Assembly: GCA_903886975.1 (NCBI GenBank)
Contig: CAISOB010000061.1
Location: 1 to 53,629, forward strand
Length of the DNA stretch: 53,629 nt
DNA from: an uncultured beta proteobacterium
Lineage (GTDB): Bacteria > Pseudomonadota > Gammaproteobacteria > Burkholderiales > Rhodocyclaceae
Direction of reading: 5' to 3'
The notes beneath the pieces are model-generated. The model worked only from the letters and a program-made list of their open reading frames with translations. It searched no databases and was not told the origin of the DNA. A program made the translations under genes and the position numbers. Positions 37,190 through 48,600 of the stretch are shown here, one piece after another. Position 1 is the stretch's first letter, and each line of letters starts with the position of its first letter.

Positions 37190-39997
37190 ATGGCTGACTA
37201 CAAGAAGACACTTAATCTCACGGACACCCCGTTCCCGATGCGCGGCGACCTCGCCAGGCGCGAACCGCAGTGGGTCGCCGCATGGCAGAAGAACAAACTC
37301 TACGAACAGATCCGCGCGGCGTCGAAAGGACGGCCGCGCTTCGTTCTGCACGACGGACCGCCTTACGCCAACGGCGACATTCACATCGGCCATGCGGTCA
37401 ACAAGATCCTCAAGGACATCATCATCCGCGCCAAGACGCTCGCCGGTTTCGATGCGCCTTACGTGCCCGGCTGGGACTGCCACGGCCTGCCGATCGAGCA
37501 CCAGATCGAGAAACTGCATGGCAAGCATATCGCCGGCGACAAGGTGCGCGAACTGTGCCGCGCATTCGCCACCGAACAAATCGAACGCCAGAAAAAAGAT
37601 TTCATCCGCCTCGGCATCCTCGGCGAGTGGGACAACCCCTACCTGACGATGGCCTTCAAGACCGAAGCCGACGAGATCCGCTCGCTCGGCAAGATCCTCG
37701 AAAAAGGCTACCTCTACCAGGGCTTGAAACCGGTCAACTGGTGCCTCGACTGCGCCTCGGCGCTGGCCGAAGCCGAAGTCGAATACGAAGACAAGAACTC
37801 GCCGGCCATCGACGTCGCTTTCGCCGTGCATCCGAACCATATGGAAAAGCTCGCTCGGGCTTTTGGCCTGCCGCATCTGGATACGCCGGCCCACGCCGTA
37901 ATCTGGACGACGACGCCATGGACGCTGCCGGCCAACGAAGCGGTGAGCGCGCACCCGGCGTTCGACTACGACCTGATCGCGACGGAGAAAGGCGCGCTGA
38001 TCCTGGTGCACGAACTCGCCGACGCCTGCCTCGCGCGCTACGGCCTCACCGGCACGGTGCTCGGTTCGGCCAAGGGCGCGGCGCTCGAACACATCCTGCT
38101 CAGGCATCCGCTGCAGGATCGCGACGTGGCGATCATTTGCGGCGCGCACGTCACGCTCGAAGCCGGCACCGGCCTGGTGCACACCGCGCCGGCGCACGGC
38201 GCCGACGACTACCAGATCGGCAAGGTCTACGGCCTGCCGCTCAACAACCCGGTCGGCGACGACGGCCGCTTCCTGGCCAATACCCCGGCCCTGTCGGTCG
38301 CGCCGCTCGCCGGCAAGACCGTCTGGGAAGCCAATCCGCTGGTGCTGCAGGAACTCGAAGCCAAAGGCACCCTGCTCAAGCACGAGCGCATCACGCACAG
38401 TTATCCGCATTGCTGGCGGCACAAGACGCCGATCATTTTCCGCGCCACGACGCAGTGGTTCATCGGCATGGATCAGCAGAACAAGGTCGAGTGTGGCCAA
38501 CAGCCCGCAACGCTGCGCTGGACCGCCGAGCGCGCCGTCGATGAAACGCAATTTTATCCGGCCTGGGGCCGCGCCCGCCTCGAGGCGATGATGAAGACCC
38601 GCCCCGACTGGTGCGTGTCGCGCCAGCGCAACTGGGGCGTGCCGATTCCCTTCTTCCTGCACCGCGAGACCGCTGCGCTGCATCCGCGTACCGCCGAGCT
38701 GATCGAAGAAGTCGCGCTGCGTGTCGAAAAGGCCGGTATCGAAGCGTGGTTCTCGCTCGATCCGAAAGATCTGATCGGTGACGATGTTGGCCAGTACCGC
38801 AAGATGAGCGATACGCTCGACGTCTGGTTCGACTCCGGCGTGACTCATGCCAGTGTCCTGCGCGGCTCGCATCAGGCGCAACTGAACTACCCTGCCGACC
38901 TCTACCTCGAGGGCTCGGACCAGCACCGCGGCTGGTTCCAGAGTTCGCTCCTCACCGGCTGCGCGATCGACGGCCGCGCGCCTTACGACGCACTGCTCAC
39001 GCACGGTTTCGTCGTCGATGGCAAGGGCCTCAAGATGTCGAAATCGAAGGGCAACGTCATCGCCCCGCAGAAGATTTCCGACACCCTGGGCGCCGACATC
39101 CTGCGTCTGTGGACGGCGGCGACCGATTACTCGGGCGAACTCTTCATCTCGGACGAGATCCTGAAGCGCGTCGTCGAATCCTACCGCCGCATCCGCAATA
39201 CGCTGCGCTTTCTGCTCGCCAATACCGCTGATTTTGATGCAGCGAAGAACCTGCTGCCGCCCGCGCAATGGCTCGAAATCGACCGCTATGCGCTGGCCCT
39301 GACGCGGCAGCTGCAGGCGCAGTGCGAAGCCGATTACGGCAAATACGAATTCCACCGTGTCGTGCAGGCGCTGCAGGGGTTCTGTTCCGAGGATCTCGGC
39401 GGCTTCTATCTCGACATCCTCAAGGACCGTCTGTACACGGCAGCAGTCGATTCGCCCGCGCGGCGCTCGGCGCAAAGCGCCCTGTGGCACATCACGCAGA
39501 CTTTCGCCAAGCTGATGGCGCCCATCCTCGCCTTCACCGCAGACGAAGTCTGGCAAACGCTAGGCGGCAATGGCGACTCGATCATGCTGCAGACCTGGCA
39601 GCCGCTGCCGGCGCCTGCAGACGAAGCGCGGCTGCTCGACAAGTGGAACAAGATCCGCATCTACCGCGCCGAAGTGACGCGCGCCCTCGAAGAGCTTCGC
39701 GTCGCCGGCAAGATCGGCTCATCGCTGCAAGCGGCGGTGACGATACACGCCGACGGCGAGAAATACGACATTCTCGCCTCGCTCGGCGACGACCTGCGCT
39801 TCGTCCTGATCAGCTCGCAAGCGGCTGTCGTGCGCAGTGGCGAAGACAAGCTCGAATGCACCGCGCTCGAGTTTGCCAAATGCGAGCGCTGCTGGCATGT
39901 GCGCGCTGATGTCGGCGCGGACCCCGCTCATCCCGAAATCTGCGGCCGCTGCGTTGCCAATCTCTACGGCGAGGGAGAACCACGTGCCTGCGCGTAG
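37190..39997 (+). CDS. ileS: Isoleucyl-tRNA synthetase
   Basis: 935 residues. Class I marks: HIGH at 65-68 ([12 protein letters not shown]), CP1 editing domain ([15 protein letters not shown]), KMSKS at about 615 ([12 protein letters not shown]) and a C-terminal zinc finger ([25 protein letters not shown]). Full length with no gap. It charges tRNA-Ile and edits valine. The lspA start lies inside its last 14 bases, so the two are translationally coupled. Confidence 0.98.
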   Translation: MADYKKTLNLTDTPFPMRGDLARREPQWVAAWQKNKLYEQIRAASKGRPRFVLHDGPPYANGDIHIGHAVNKILKDIIIRAKTLAGFDAPYVPGWDCHGLPIEHQIEKLHGKHIAGDKVRELCRAFATEQIERQKKDFIRLGILGEWDNPYLTMAFKTEADEIRSLGKILEKGYLYQGLKPVNWCLDCASALAEAEVEYEDKNSPAIDVAFAVHPNHMEKLARAFGLPHLDTPAHAVIWTTTPWTLPANEAVSAHPAFDYDLIATEKGALILVHELADACLARYGLTGTVLGSAKGAALEHILLRHPLQDRDVAIICGAHVTLEAGTGLVHTAPAHGADDYQIGKVYGLPLNNPVGDDGRFLANTPALSVAPLAGKTVWEANPLVLQELEAKGTLLKHERITHSYPHCWRHKTPIIFRATTQWFIGMDQQNKVECGQQPATLRWTAERAVDETQFYPAWGRARLEAMMKTRPDWCVSRQRNWGVPIPFFLHRETAALHPRTAELIEEVALRVEKAGIEAWFSLDPKDLIGDDVGQYRKMSDTLDVWFDSGVTHASVLRGSHQAQLNYPADLYLEGSDQHRGWFQSSLLTGCAIDGRAPYDALLTHGFVVDGKGLKMSKSKGNVIAPQKISDTLGADILRLWTAATDYSGELFISDEILKRVVESYRRIRNTLRFLLANTADFDAAKNLLPPAQWLEIDRYALALTRQLQAQCEADYGKYEFHRVVQALQGFCSEDLGGFYLDILKDRLYTAAVDSPARRSAQSALWHITQTFAKLMAPILAFTADEVWQTLGGNGDSIMLQTWQPLPAPADEARLLDKWNKIRIYRAEVTRALEELRVAGKIGSSLQAAVTIHADGEKYDILASLGDDLRFVLISSQAAVVRSGEDKLECTALEFAKCERCWHVRADVGADPAHPEICGRCVANLYGEGEPRACA

Positions 39998-40493
39998 CAT
40001 CGCGCGCTGGCTGCAGCTCGCCGGCGCGATCATCCTTATCGACCAGATCAGCAAGTGGATGGTGCTCGGCACGCTGCGCCCGGGCGAATCGATCTATGTC
40101 GCGCCATTCTTCAACTGGGTGCTGACCTTCAACGCCGGCGCCGCTTTCAGCTTCCTGTCGGAGGCCGGCGGCTGGCAGCGCTGGCTGTTCACGCTGCTCG
40201 CGCTCGGCGTGTCGGCGTGGATCGTCGTCCTGCTGCGCCGCCATAGCGGCGAGTTCCGGCTGTCGCTGGCGCTCACCCTGGTGCTCGGCGGCGCGCTCGG
40301 CAACGTCTTCGACCGCATGCGCTTCGGTGCCGTCGTCGATTTCATCCAGTGGCACGCGGCGGGCTATTACTGGCCGGCGTTCAACGTCGCCGATTCGGCG
40401 ATCACCGTCGGCGCCATCCTGCTCGCCTGGGAGCAGCTGACGAAACCGGCCGGCGATAACGCGGTCAAACCAGGCCCCGATGGTTCACGCTGA
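39984..40493 (+). CDS. lspA: Lipoprotein signal peptidase
   Basis: 169 residues from a GTG start (VPARSIARW) with GAGGGAG eight bases upstream, overlapping the ileS end. Four hydrophobic helices; catalytic Asp119 ([10 protein letters not shown]) and Asp137 (FNVADSAI) align with E. coli Asp123 and Asp141. It cleaves signal peptides of diacylglyceryl prolipoproteins in the inner membrane. The usual neighbour fkpB is absent; ispH follows directly. Confidence 0.97.
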   Translation: MPARSIARWLQLAGAIILIDQISKWMVLGTLRPGESIYVAPFFNWVLTFNAGAAFSFLSEAGGWQRWLFTLLALGVSAWIVVLLRRHSGEFRLSLALTLVLGGALGNVFDRMRFGAVVDFIQWHAAGYYWPAFNVADSAITVGAILLAWEQLTKPAGDNAVKPGPDGSR

Positions 40494-40538
40494 GCGAGTC
40501 GCTCACCGCCGGTCCCCATGAAGAAGGCCAAATCAGGC

Positions 40539-41462
40539 ATGCAAATCATTCTCGCCAACCCGCGCGGCTTCTGTGCCGGTGTCGAACGGGCCATCGCCAT
40601 CGTCGAACGCGCGATCGAAAAATTCGGCGCGCCGATTTATGTCCGCCACGAAGTCGTGCACAACCAGTTCGTCTGTGACGATCTTCGCAAGAAGGGTGCC
40701 ATCTTCATCGACGATCTCGCCGAAGTGCCAACCGGCAACACGGTAATTTTCAGCGCGCACGGCGTCTCGCAGGCGGTGCGCCAGGAAGCTGCGGCGCGCG
40801 GGCTGAAGATTTTCGACGCCACCTGTCCGTTGGTCACCAAGGTTCACGTCGAAGTCGCCAAGATGCGCAACGAAGGCCGCGAGATCATCATGATCGGCCA
40901 CAAGGGCCACCCCGAGGTCGAAGGAACGATGGGGCAAAGCGCACACGGCATGTACCTCGTTGAAACGGTCGCCGATGTTTGGCGCCTCGAAGTCAAGGAC
41001 GCGGCCAGGCTCTCCTACGTCACACAAACGACTCTGTCGGTCGATGATGCCGACAAGGTCGTTTGCGCGCTGCGCGAACGCTTTCCGGAGATCATCGGCC
41101 CGAAGCGCGACGACATTTGCTACGCCACGCAGAACCGTCAGGATGCCGTCAAGGAACTGGCGACGAAAACCGACGTCGTCTTCGTCGTCGGCAGCCAGTC
41201 GAGCTCGAACTCGACCCGCCTGCGCGAAGTCGCTGAACTCCTGGGCGCCCGGGCCTACCTCGTCGACGAGGCGGCCCAGATCGATCCGGCCTGGCTTGAA
41301 GGCGCAACGCGCATCGGCGTCACAGCCGGCGCATCGGCACCTGAAGTGCTGGTGCAAAATGTCATCGCCCGCCTGTCCGAAGAAAGTGACGCGGCGATCA
41401 GCCAGTTGCCGGGCGTTGCCGAAAACGTGACCTTCCCCTTGCCGCGGGAACTGCAGGCCTGA
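40539..41462 (+). CDS. ispH: 4-hydroxy-3-methylbut-2-enyl diphosphate reductase
   Basis: 307 residues from [18 protein letters not shown], which aligns with the E. coli start; another in-frame ATG lies at 40518. The 4Fe-4S cysteines are in GFCAGV (12), DATCPLV (96) and DDICYATQN (197), and the HGVSQAV and [11 protein letters not shown] substrate motifs are present. It makes IPP and DMAPP, the last MEP-pathway step. Same strand as ileS-lspA, with no fkpB between. Confidence 0.96.
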   Translation: MQIILANPRGFCAGVERAIAIVERAIEKFGAPIYVRHEVVHNQFVCDDLRKKGAIFIDDLAEVPTGNTVIFSAHGVSQAVRQEAAARGLKIFDATCPLVTKVHVEVAKMRNEGREIIMIGHKGHPEVEGTMGQSAHGMYLVETVADVWRLEVKDAARLSYVTQTTLSVDDADKVVCALRERFPEIIGPKRDDICYATQNRQDAVKELATKTDVVFVVGSQSSSNSTRLREVAELLGARAYLVDEAAQIDPAWLEGATRIGVTAGASAPEVLVQNVIARLSEESDAAISQLPGVAENVTFPLPRELQA

Positions 41463-41489
41463 GGGTGTTCCCGCGCTAGCCGGCGCGGC

Positions 41490-42521
41490 CTACTTGAATT
41501 CGAGCGAGGTCACCAGCTGTTCGGTGATCACGCCGTTCCGATCGGTATGCCGGAGTTTCGCAGGCAAATAGTGCAAGTCGGGAATCAGCCAGAGTTCGAT
41601 GGTCTCGGGACTGTCGTTGCTGGACAGAACAACCTTGATCGTATGCACGCCCCCGAGCGAGGGAATGACAAACGAATCGATGCCGGCGAGTCGATAGGTG
41701 TAGAGACGATGGTTCGCCCCGTCGGTCAGCCACAGTTTGCCGCCGCTCAGGGCCGGTGGCTGCAGCATGAATTGATAGAGCAGGCTCTGGCGATCGAGTA
41801 TGCCGTCGGCAATACGGCCGCTGCGCGAGTCGCCGCGTTGCATCGCAGCGTCTTGCGGGACTTCCTTGAGCGCCATCAGTCGTTCGGACACGCCGCCTTT
41901 CAATTGGTAGAGAGTGGGGCTGAGACCATGCCCGGTGACGGTTCCCGAAATTTCGACTTGCCATGGTTCGGCGCCGGTCGCCTCGTCGGCCGCGAGCGCT
42001 TGCCGAATGCTCACGCCGTAATGCTGCTTGTCGTCCGAAACGAAAAGGTCTCGCCCTGTTCCAATCGGCTGCCGGTCGGCGCCACTAAATATTTCGAACT
42101 CGATTGCAACCCGCTGCACCGGACCGATCAACGCGGGCAAGGGAATGCCCGGCGTCCGGTTTTCCGGGGCTGGCGTCGCGGGTGAAAGCGTGGCAGTGGT
42201 GACGGCAGGTTGGGCTTCAGGCGGCTTTGTTGGCGTGGGCGCTGCGCTGATCGGGTTTTCAGCTTTCCTGGGCACCTTGAGTGCTTGCGCCGAGGGTGTC
42301 ACTGCGGGAACGCTGGCGGCTTGCGGCTGACTCGGTGCGGGAGCTGTTGTTTGCGGCGCGCGCAGACTGATCTCCAAGCGTTCGAAGGCTGCACCTTTCT
42401 CGGTTCGGGAGAAAGTCCCGGGCTTGGAGAGCGCGAGCACGTGCAGCAGCAACGAAACGCCTAGCGCAATCTGCAAGCGACGATGGACGGTTCGAGTGGC
42501 GCTGTTTGCGAGAGTCGGCAT
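41490..42521 (-). CDS. DUF3108 domain-containing protein with a TonB-like N-terminus
   Basis: 343 residues from the ATG MPTLANSATR (AGAAGG upstream). N-terminal membrane helix (LQIALGVSLLLHVLALS), then a Pro/Ala/Thr-rich periplasmic linker (about 60-135), then a beta-rich domain: FEIFSGADRQPIGTGRDLFVSDDKQHYGVSIRQ, GLSPTLYQLKGG, SLLYQFMLQPPALSGGKLWLTDGANHRLYTYRLAGIDSF, YLPAKLRHTDRNGVITEQLVTSLEF, the DUF3108 pattern. It lies downstream of pilY1 on the same strand, but 162 bases away. Function unknown; a periplasmic, envelope-spanning role is inferred from the layout. Confidence 0.8.
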   Translation of the reverse strand: MPTLANSATRTVHRRLQIALGVSLLLHVLALSKPGTFSRTEKGAAFERLEISLRAPQTTAPAPSQPQAASVPAVTPSAQALKVPRKAENPISAAPTPTKPPEAQPAVTTATLSPATPAPENRTPGIPLPALIGPVQRVAIEFEIFSGADRQPIGTGRDLFVSDDKQHYGVSIRQALAADEATGAEPWQVEISGTVTGHGLSPTLYQLKGGVSERLMALKEVPQDAAMQRGDSRSGRIADGILDRQSLLYQFMLQPPALSGGKLWLTDGANHRLYTYRLAGIDSFVIPSLGGVHTIKVVLSSNDSPETIELWLIPDLHYLPAKLRHTDRNGVITEQLVTSLEFK

Positions 42522-42683
42522 GATGCAAGCCTTCTGTTTAAGCAAAGTTGCGGCGATTCGCCCGATGCACTTGCGCTTCGACGGCTGGACAGGCAAGCCC
42601 CGCCAAAACACTGCGGCACCGTGGGTGGTGCCGCAGCGGGGCCCGGATTCGAGTGCCGGCTCGAGCAAGGAGACTTCGCCGGC

Positions 42684-45600
42684 CTACTCCACAATCAGCT
42701 CACGCCATGAAGTTCGCTGCGTGATCGACGCCGGCGCAGGCAGCGGCGGGCGGCCGATATCAATATTTCGGCTTGACTTCTGGGTGTAGGTGATGAACTT
42801 TCCGTCCTTGGTCATCGCCAGTTTCACGTCGGAAGACAAGGCATTGTCAACGAACCTGCTGGCATAGCCGATATCGAGCACCGGATCGTAATTGCCCGGC
42901 GCGTGTATCGGCCCGCCCGTGAGGTAGTCGAGGAAATATTGGTAACTCGTTCCGCCCACGTCACAGGCCGCCAGACTCGGCGCGTTGGTGTTGAAGGCCA
43001 GAAGCCCCAAGCCGAGCGCGGGATCTGTATTGTCGCGCTCAGAAGCGCCAATCAGATCGATGAACCAGCCATTGCCCGTCGAGAAATCAACCGGAAAATC
43101 GGTACTGGTTCGTACGGGGGTTCCGAGCTCGCAGATAAACAGCGCGGCCGCCGCCGCAGGGCATAAGATCTCCGTCTGGACCTGGCCGACAAAGCCATTG
43201 GTGTTCAGTCCTCCCGGACGCGGCATCGTGCCCAATCCGCCCGGATTGTCGAAGATCGCCGTCGCCGGGGTCGTCCCCGTCGCACGGACATCCTTGATCG
43301 CATAGAAGGACTGCGGGCTGGTATCGCTGATATCCGTTGAATCAAGCAAGCGACCCGTACCGACGTAGACGACCTTGACGCTGGCTGCCGGAATCAAGGC
43401 GACTTCCGGTTTGGTGGTGATCGACTGCACGTTGCCGGAACCGTCTTTGAGAATGGCCAGCAGCTGCGCATCATAGCCCGTCGCACCGACCGTGTTGTTG
43501 ATGTCGAAACGCCACAGATTGCCGTACAGGTCGCCGCCATACACCGCTTCGACGGTATTGTCCGAATTCGGGTTGACGACCTGGGCGGTGATCTTGGCCA
43601 GGCCGCTCGGACTGGTCGTACTACCGAAGCCGGTGGAAATCGGCGACACGCTGGCTATTTGCGCGCCGCTGCCGGCATCCAAGACGAACAAGCGACCGAC
43701 ACCGTCGCCACCCGCCCCGTCGGGATTGGGAATGTTGTTGTAGCCGCTGGTCACCAGTACCACCCAGGTACCATCGCTCATCTTGGCGATCTGCGGGTTA
43801 CCGTAGGAATAGCCGAGATTGGCGTCGGTGAACTCCCACAGGGCTTTCGGATTGGCCGGGTCCGTTATATCCAGCGCGTAATAGCCGCGCCCGCCGTGGC
43901 CCAATCCGCCGACCAGTATCGTCTTCCAGACGGCCGTGCCCGCTGCGCCGCAACCGCTCGCACAAATATCACCCACGACCGGCGTGGCATCGACGTAATA
44001 CTGGTGCCTGTCCTTGTAATCCTTGTCGGCCAGCAGATACAAATTGGGGATGACCATCGACGGAATATAGGCCCAGAGCTCCTGCCCGATCAGCGTGTCA
44101 GCGGCCATCGCGGCCGCCGCCGCCGCATTGGCCGCGGCGGCCGCGGAAGCCAGTGCGGCGTTGGTCGGATCGAGCGACGCGGCCGAATTGGCCGCGGCCG
44201 CCGCGGCAACCGCCGCTTCGGTCGCCGCCCTGCCTTTTGCGGCGAACGCGTGCAGCATGCCGTCGTTGGCCCCGGCGTAGACCACGGCCTGGCGCGCCGC
44301 CTGAGCGGCGACGAAGGCACTGTAGCCCGGGTCCGCGTAGTTGTAGACCGGCTGATTCACATATACCGTCTCGGCGTCGACCATATCGCCGAGGAGGTGC
44401 GCACGCTGGCGATAGTATTTCGTGTTGTCATTGACGACGCCCTCATTGCTGCGATCGCCGCGCAGGAAGTTGACGAGATTCGCGCCGGAGGCATGCGACG
44501 CATCCTGGTCGGTGGCCGACAGGCAGGTGCTTGCAAATGCGCACAGGAACTGAGTCAGGCCGGTGGGCGAAGTGGAAATATGCGGCATCAGGAAATTGAC
44601 GTTGGCCGCGAAATTCGCGCTGGTGAAGGCAATCAGCTTGGTGGCCGTGCTGCCGTTGAAGGTGTAGATATTGCGCGAGGCATTGGCGTCGAGCTTGGCT
44701 TGGACCGCCCAGTCGATGTTCGGCGACACCGCGCCGGTGTAAGGGTCGAGCTGCTGGCGCACGAGTTCGCCGGTCCAGTCCACGGTCGTATAACTGCTGC
44801 TGAAAACGTAATTGTCGCCTGGCGTAAGATTGGGGTTGCTGATCGCCGCCGCCGCTGCGGCGCCGCCCGCTGCGGCAACGCTGGCGAGCGCAGTTGACAG
44901 GCTGGCCGACAGCGAGTTCGGATCGGTCGCGCTGAAATACGCGCCGTGCCCATTGACGCCGGCGTGCCAGAGATCGTCGATGGCCGTCTGCTGGTCGCTG
45001 GTCGGATAGGGCCAGTTGCAGTTGCCGGATGCTTGCCACGAGCAGACCCCGGTCGCCGGATTGGCGGCAATGCCGTCGACCGCTCGATGCGGCGGCACAC
45101 CGTAGACCGTCGCATAGTCGCCGCCGCTGTCGGTCAGATACGTGCCCGAGTACTTCATGTAACCCGACGCGCCGAGACCGAGCGTAAAGGTCGTCATGTG
45201 CTGCGTACTGAGCGGGTCGTTGGGCGTGGTCGGCACGTTGTTCGTCGGATCCGGATTCGCCGCCGAACACAGGTCGCTGCCGGTTGTCGCCGGCGGAACG
45301 ACCGCTCCGGTGCAATTGTTCAGCGCCATCGTGCGCAGGTCGGTGTAATAGTAATAAGCGGCTACGTCGGCCAGCGTGTTCGGCGGTCCCGAGTTCGCGA
45401 CGGGAGAGCAGGAAACCGTCTGCCACAGCGGTGCCGTCGGGGGCGTCACGCCATTGGGGCAACCGATGGCCGTCGAAGCGGTGCTCGTCGTCGTGCAGAC
45501 CGTGCTGACATAATCGGGAGCGACGCCGGGATTCACCGTCGTGCAGGTCGCCGGATCGACCGGCGTCGGACCCGTGCTGAGCATCGTCGTACAGCTGGTC

Positions 45601-48600
45601 TGCACGAAGGTCGAGGGATTCGTCCCGGGAATACACGAGGCGACCGGCACCGGGCCGCTTGGATAGGCCGCCGTATAGGGCGTTGTGTCCGTCGTCTTGC
45701 AATCGACGAGCTTGCCGGTGGCGTCGAAGGTCGCCGGCAAACTTCCCGCCGGGGTACACGAAGCAACGTTGACGTAAGCCATCCCGGGATTGCTGATCGG
45801 GCAACTCACCGCCGTTGCGTAAGGCGAGGTCGAATCCGCGGCATGCGGCGTGCACGTTGCCACGTTGGTCGTTGTGGCAGCCCGATAAGCACAGGCGGTC
45901 GTCGTACTTCGGGTGGCCGCTGGATCCACCGGGCTGACGCCTGAAGTCGGCGTGGTCAAACAGAGGTCGACGGTGGTGGTGACCGTGGATATCGGTACCG
46001 GCACCGGCGTCGAACTGCAACTCCTGGCCGTCAGGTTGGTGTTGTCCTGCGGGACGGCAGTACAGGTCCCGGCATAGGTGCTGGGCGACCATGCGGTGTA
46101 TTGGCAGTTGCGCGCCGGTCCGGCGTATGGCGACGTAGTTGACTGGGCCACGGGAACACAAGCCGCGGTGGCGTTGACCAACGCCGTTGGTGAGCCGTAC
46201 GCGCAATCGGTTGCCGGAGCGTAGACCGTACCGTTGGCGAGGCCCACTTTCTTGGCTTGAACCGAACAGGCGGCGACGTTGTTGGTCGAAACACCGGCGG
46301 CATAGCCGCAACTGACTGCCGCACCATTCAGATACGATGGCCCGGCCTCGACATTGACTGTGCAGGAGGCCGGATTGGTCACCGTGGCCACCGCCGAATA
46401 GGAACACCTCACATTCGGGCCGCTATAGGGTGCGCTGACGGACTGCGGCGCATCGGTACACGTCGCGAGATTGCTTGCCGGCGTACCCACCGCTTCGTAC
46501 GTGCAGGTCTTCTGTGGCGCGGCAAAAGTCGGCGACTGGGCAACCGGCGTGCAGCTCGCGACGTTGACGACGTTCGGTACTGCCGCATACGCGCAGGCGT
46601 TAGCCGGGCCAGTGTAGACCGGGCCGGTCGAATCGGGGACGTAAGTGCACGAGTTGAGTCCGGTCGTCGTAACCCCATTGACATATGCGCACGTCGTATA
46701 GGAGCTAAAGACAGGCCCGACGGAAGGCGTCCCGGCCGTACAGGTCGTCTGATTGGTCGACTGCAAGGATGCCGCCTGATAGACACACGAAACAATCGGC
46801 CCCTGCCAGACGGTGCCATTAGCATTACCCGTTGACGCCGCGACGGTCGTGCAGCTTCCGACGGTTGCCGTGCCCGCGGCGGCGGCGTTGTAGACGCAGT
46901 CCGTCCGCGGCGCCGAAGCCGCCGGCGATGGAACAACCCAGGTGCAAGTGGCCACATTGGACGTCGTCGTCGGAACCGCATCGTAGGAACAGCTCACCGC
47001 CGTGCCCCAGATCGTATTATTCGCTGTCACCGTACCGACCGGCACGGCCGTACAAGTCGCCTGACCCGCTGAATTGCTCGCCACCTGATAGCTGCAATCC
47101 GTCTTCGGCGCTGATGCGGCAACGGCCGGAACAGCCCAGGTGCAACTCGGAAGATTGGTCGTCGTCGTCGGCACCGTATCGTAGGAGCAGGTCACCCCGG
47201 TGTTCCAGACTGTAGTATCCGTGGTCAACGTACCGACCGGCGCGGCGGTGCAGGTCGCCTGACCAGCCTGATTGCTCACCACCTGATAGCTGCAATCCGT
47301 TCTCGGCGCCGAAGCCGCCGGCGCAGGAACCTTCCATGTGCAATTCGGGAGATTGGTCGTCGTCGTCGGCACCGTATCGTAGGAGCAGGTCACGCCCGTG
47401 CCCCAGAGCGTGTTGTTGGTCGTCACGGTGCCGAGCGGCGCGGCCGTGCAGCTCGCCTGACCGGCCTGATTGCTCACCACCTGATAGCTGCAATCCGTTC
47501 GCGGTGCCGACGCAGCGACCGCCGGAACCTTCCACGTGCAATTCGGGAGATTGGTCGTCGTCGTCGTTGGGGCCGGATCGTAAGCACAGCTCACGCCCGT
47601 ACTCCAGACCGTGCTGTCGGTCGTCGCCGTGCCAACCAGCGCGGCGGTGCAGGTCGCCTGGCCAGCCTGGAAGCTCGCCGCCTGATAGCTGCAATCCGTT
47701 CTTGGTGCCGAAGCAGCCGGCGAAGGAACCACCCAGGTGCAGCTCCCGAGATTGTTCGTCGTCGTCGTTGCGGCCGCGTCGTAGGCACAGACCACCTTGT
47801 TACCCGACATTGACGGGAGCCCAGTCTCATCGTGAGCCGTGCACGTTCCGCGTCCGGTCAGCACAGTCGGCGCCGCTGCGTAGTCGCACGTGACTGCGGG
47901 GGCGTAGGGCGATGCCGCGGACTGAGCAGCGACATTGCACGTCCCCACCGCCGCGACGGTCGGCACGGTCTCATAAGCACAACTGACCGCCTGCCTAACG
48001 TTATAGGGTGACGTGGTATCCGCGGCAATCGTGGTACAGCTGTTCTGACCGCCGTTGACTACCGCGGTGTCGTATCGACATACGGTATTTCGTTTCCAGC
48101 CCGGCCCGCTCGTTCGGGTCGTGCACGAATTGACATTGAACCAGCCGGTGTTCTGCCAGGTGTCGCCGCCGTCGGTCGAATAGTCATTCTTTTGCTGGAG
48201 CTGCCGGGTACTCGTTTGCAGCATGTAGGTACTGCGTTGCAGCGCATAGGTCGTTCTCGTGAGCCTGTAAACATTCCGGGTGAGAAGCTGTGTTCCGACC
48301 GTGACCTTGAAATCCTTCTTGGTCAGGAGTTGCGTGCCGACCGTGACGTTGTAATCCTTCTTGGTCAGCAGCTGCGTGCCGACCGTGACCTTGTAATCCC
48401 TTTCGGTCAACAGCTGCGTGCCAACCGTGACCTGGTAGGTCTTCTGATCGAGCGGTGTCGTCGTCTTGGTTAGGTTGTTGATATAGATCTGCAGCGGGCG
48501 CGGCGTCGAGTTAAGCAAATAGGTGCTTTCCTGCAGCTGCTTGGTCGTCGAGGTCAGCGGGTAGGTGCTCTGCACCAGCGCATAGTCGGTCCTGTTCAAC

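Noticed and set aside
37166..39556. Long frame (796 codons) on the minus strand opposite ileS
   Set aside because: Antisense to a complete ileS with all catalytic motifs; low-complexity and no known domain.
46890..48440. Direct repeats that could be taken for a CRISPR array
   Set aside because: Periods of 198 and 42 bases without unique spacers, and the repeats keep one protein reading frame; they are coding repeats of pilY1.
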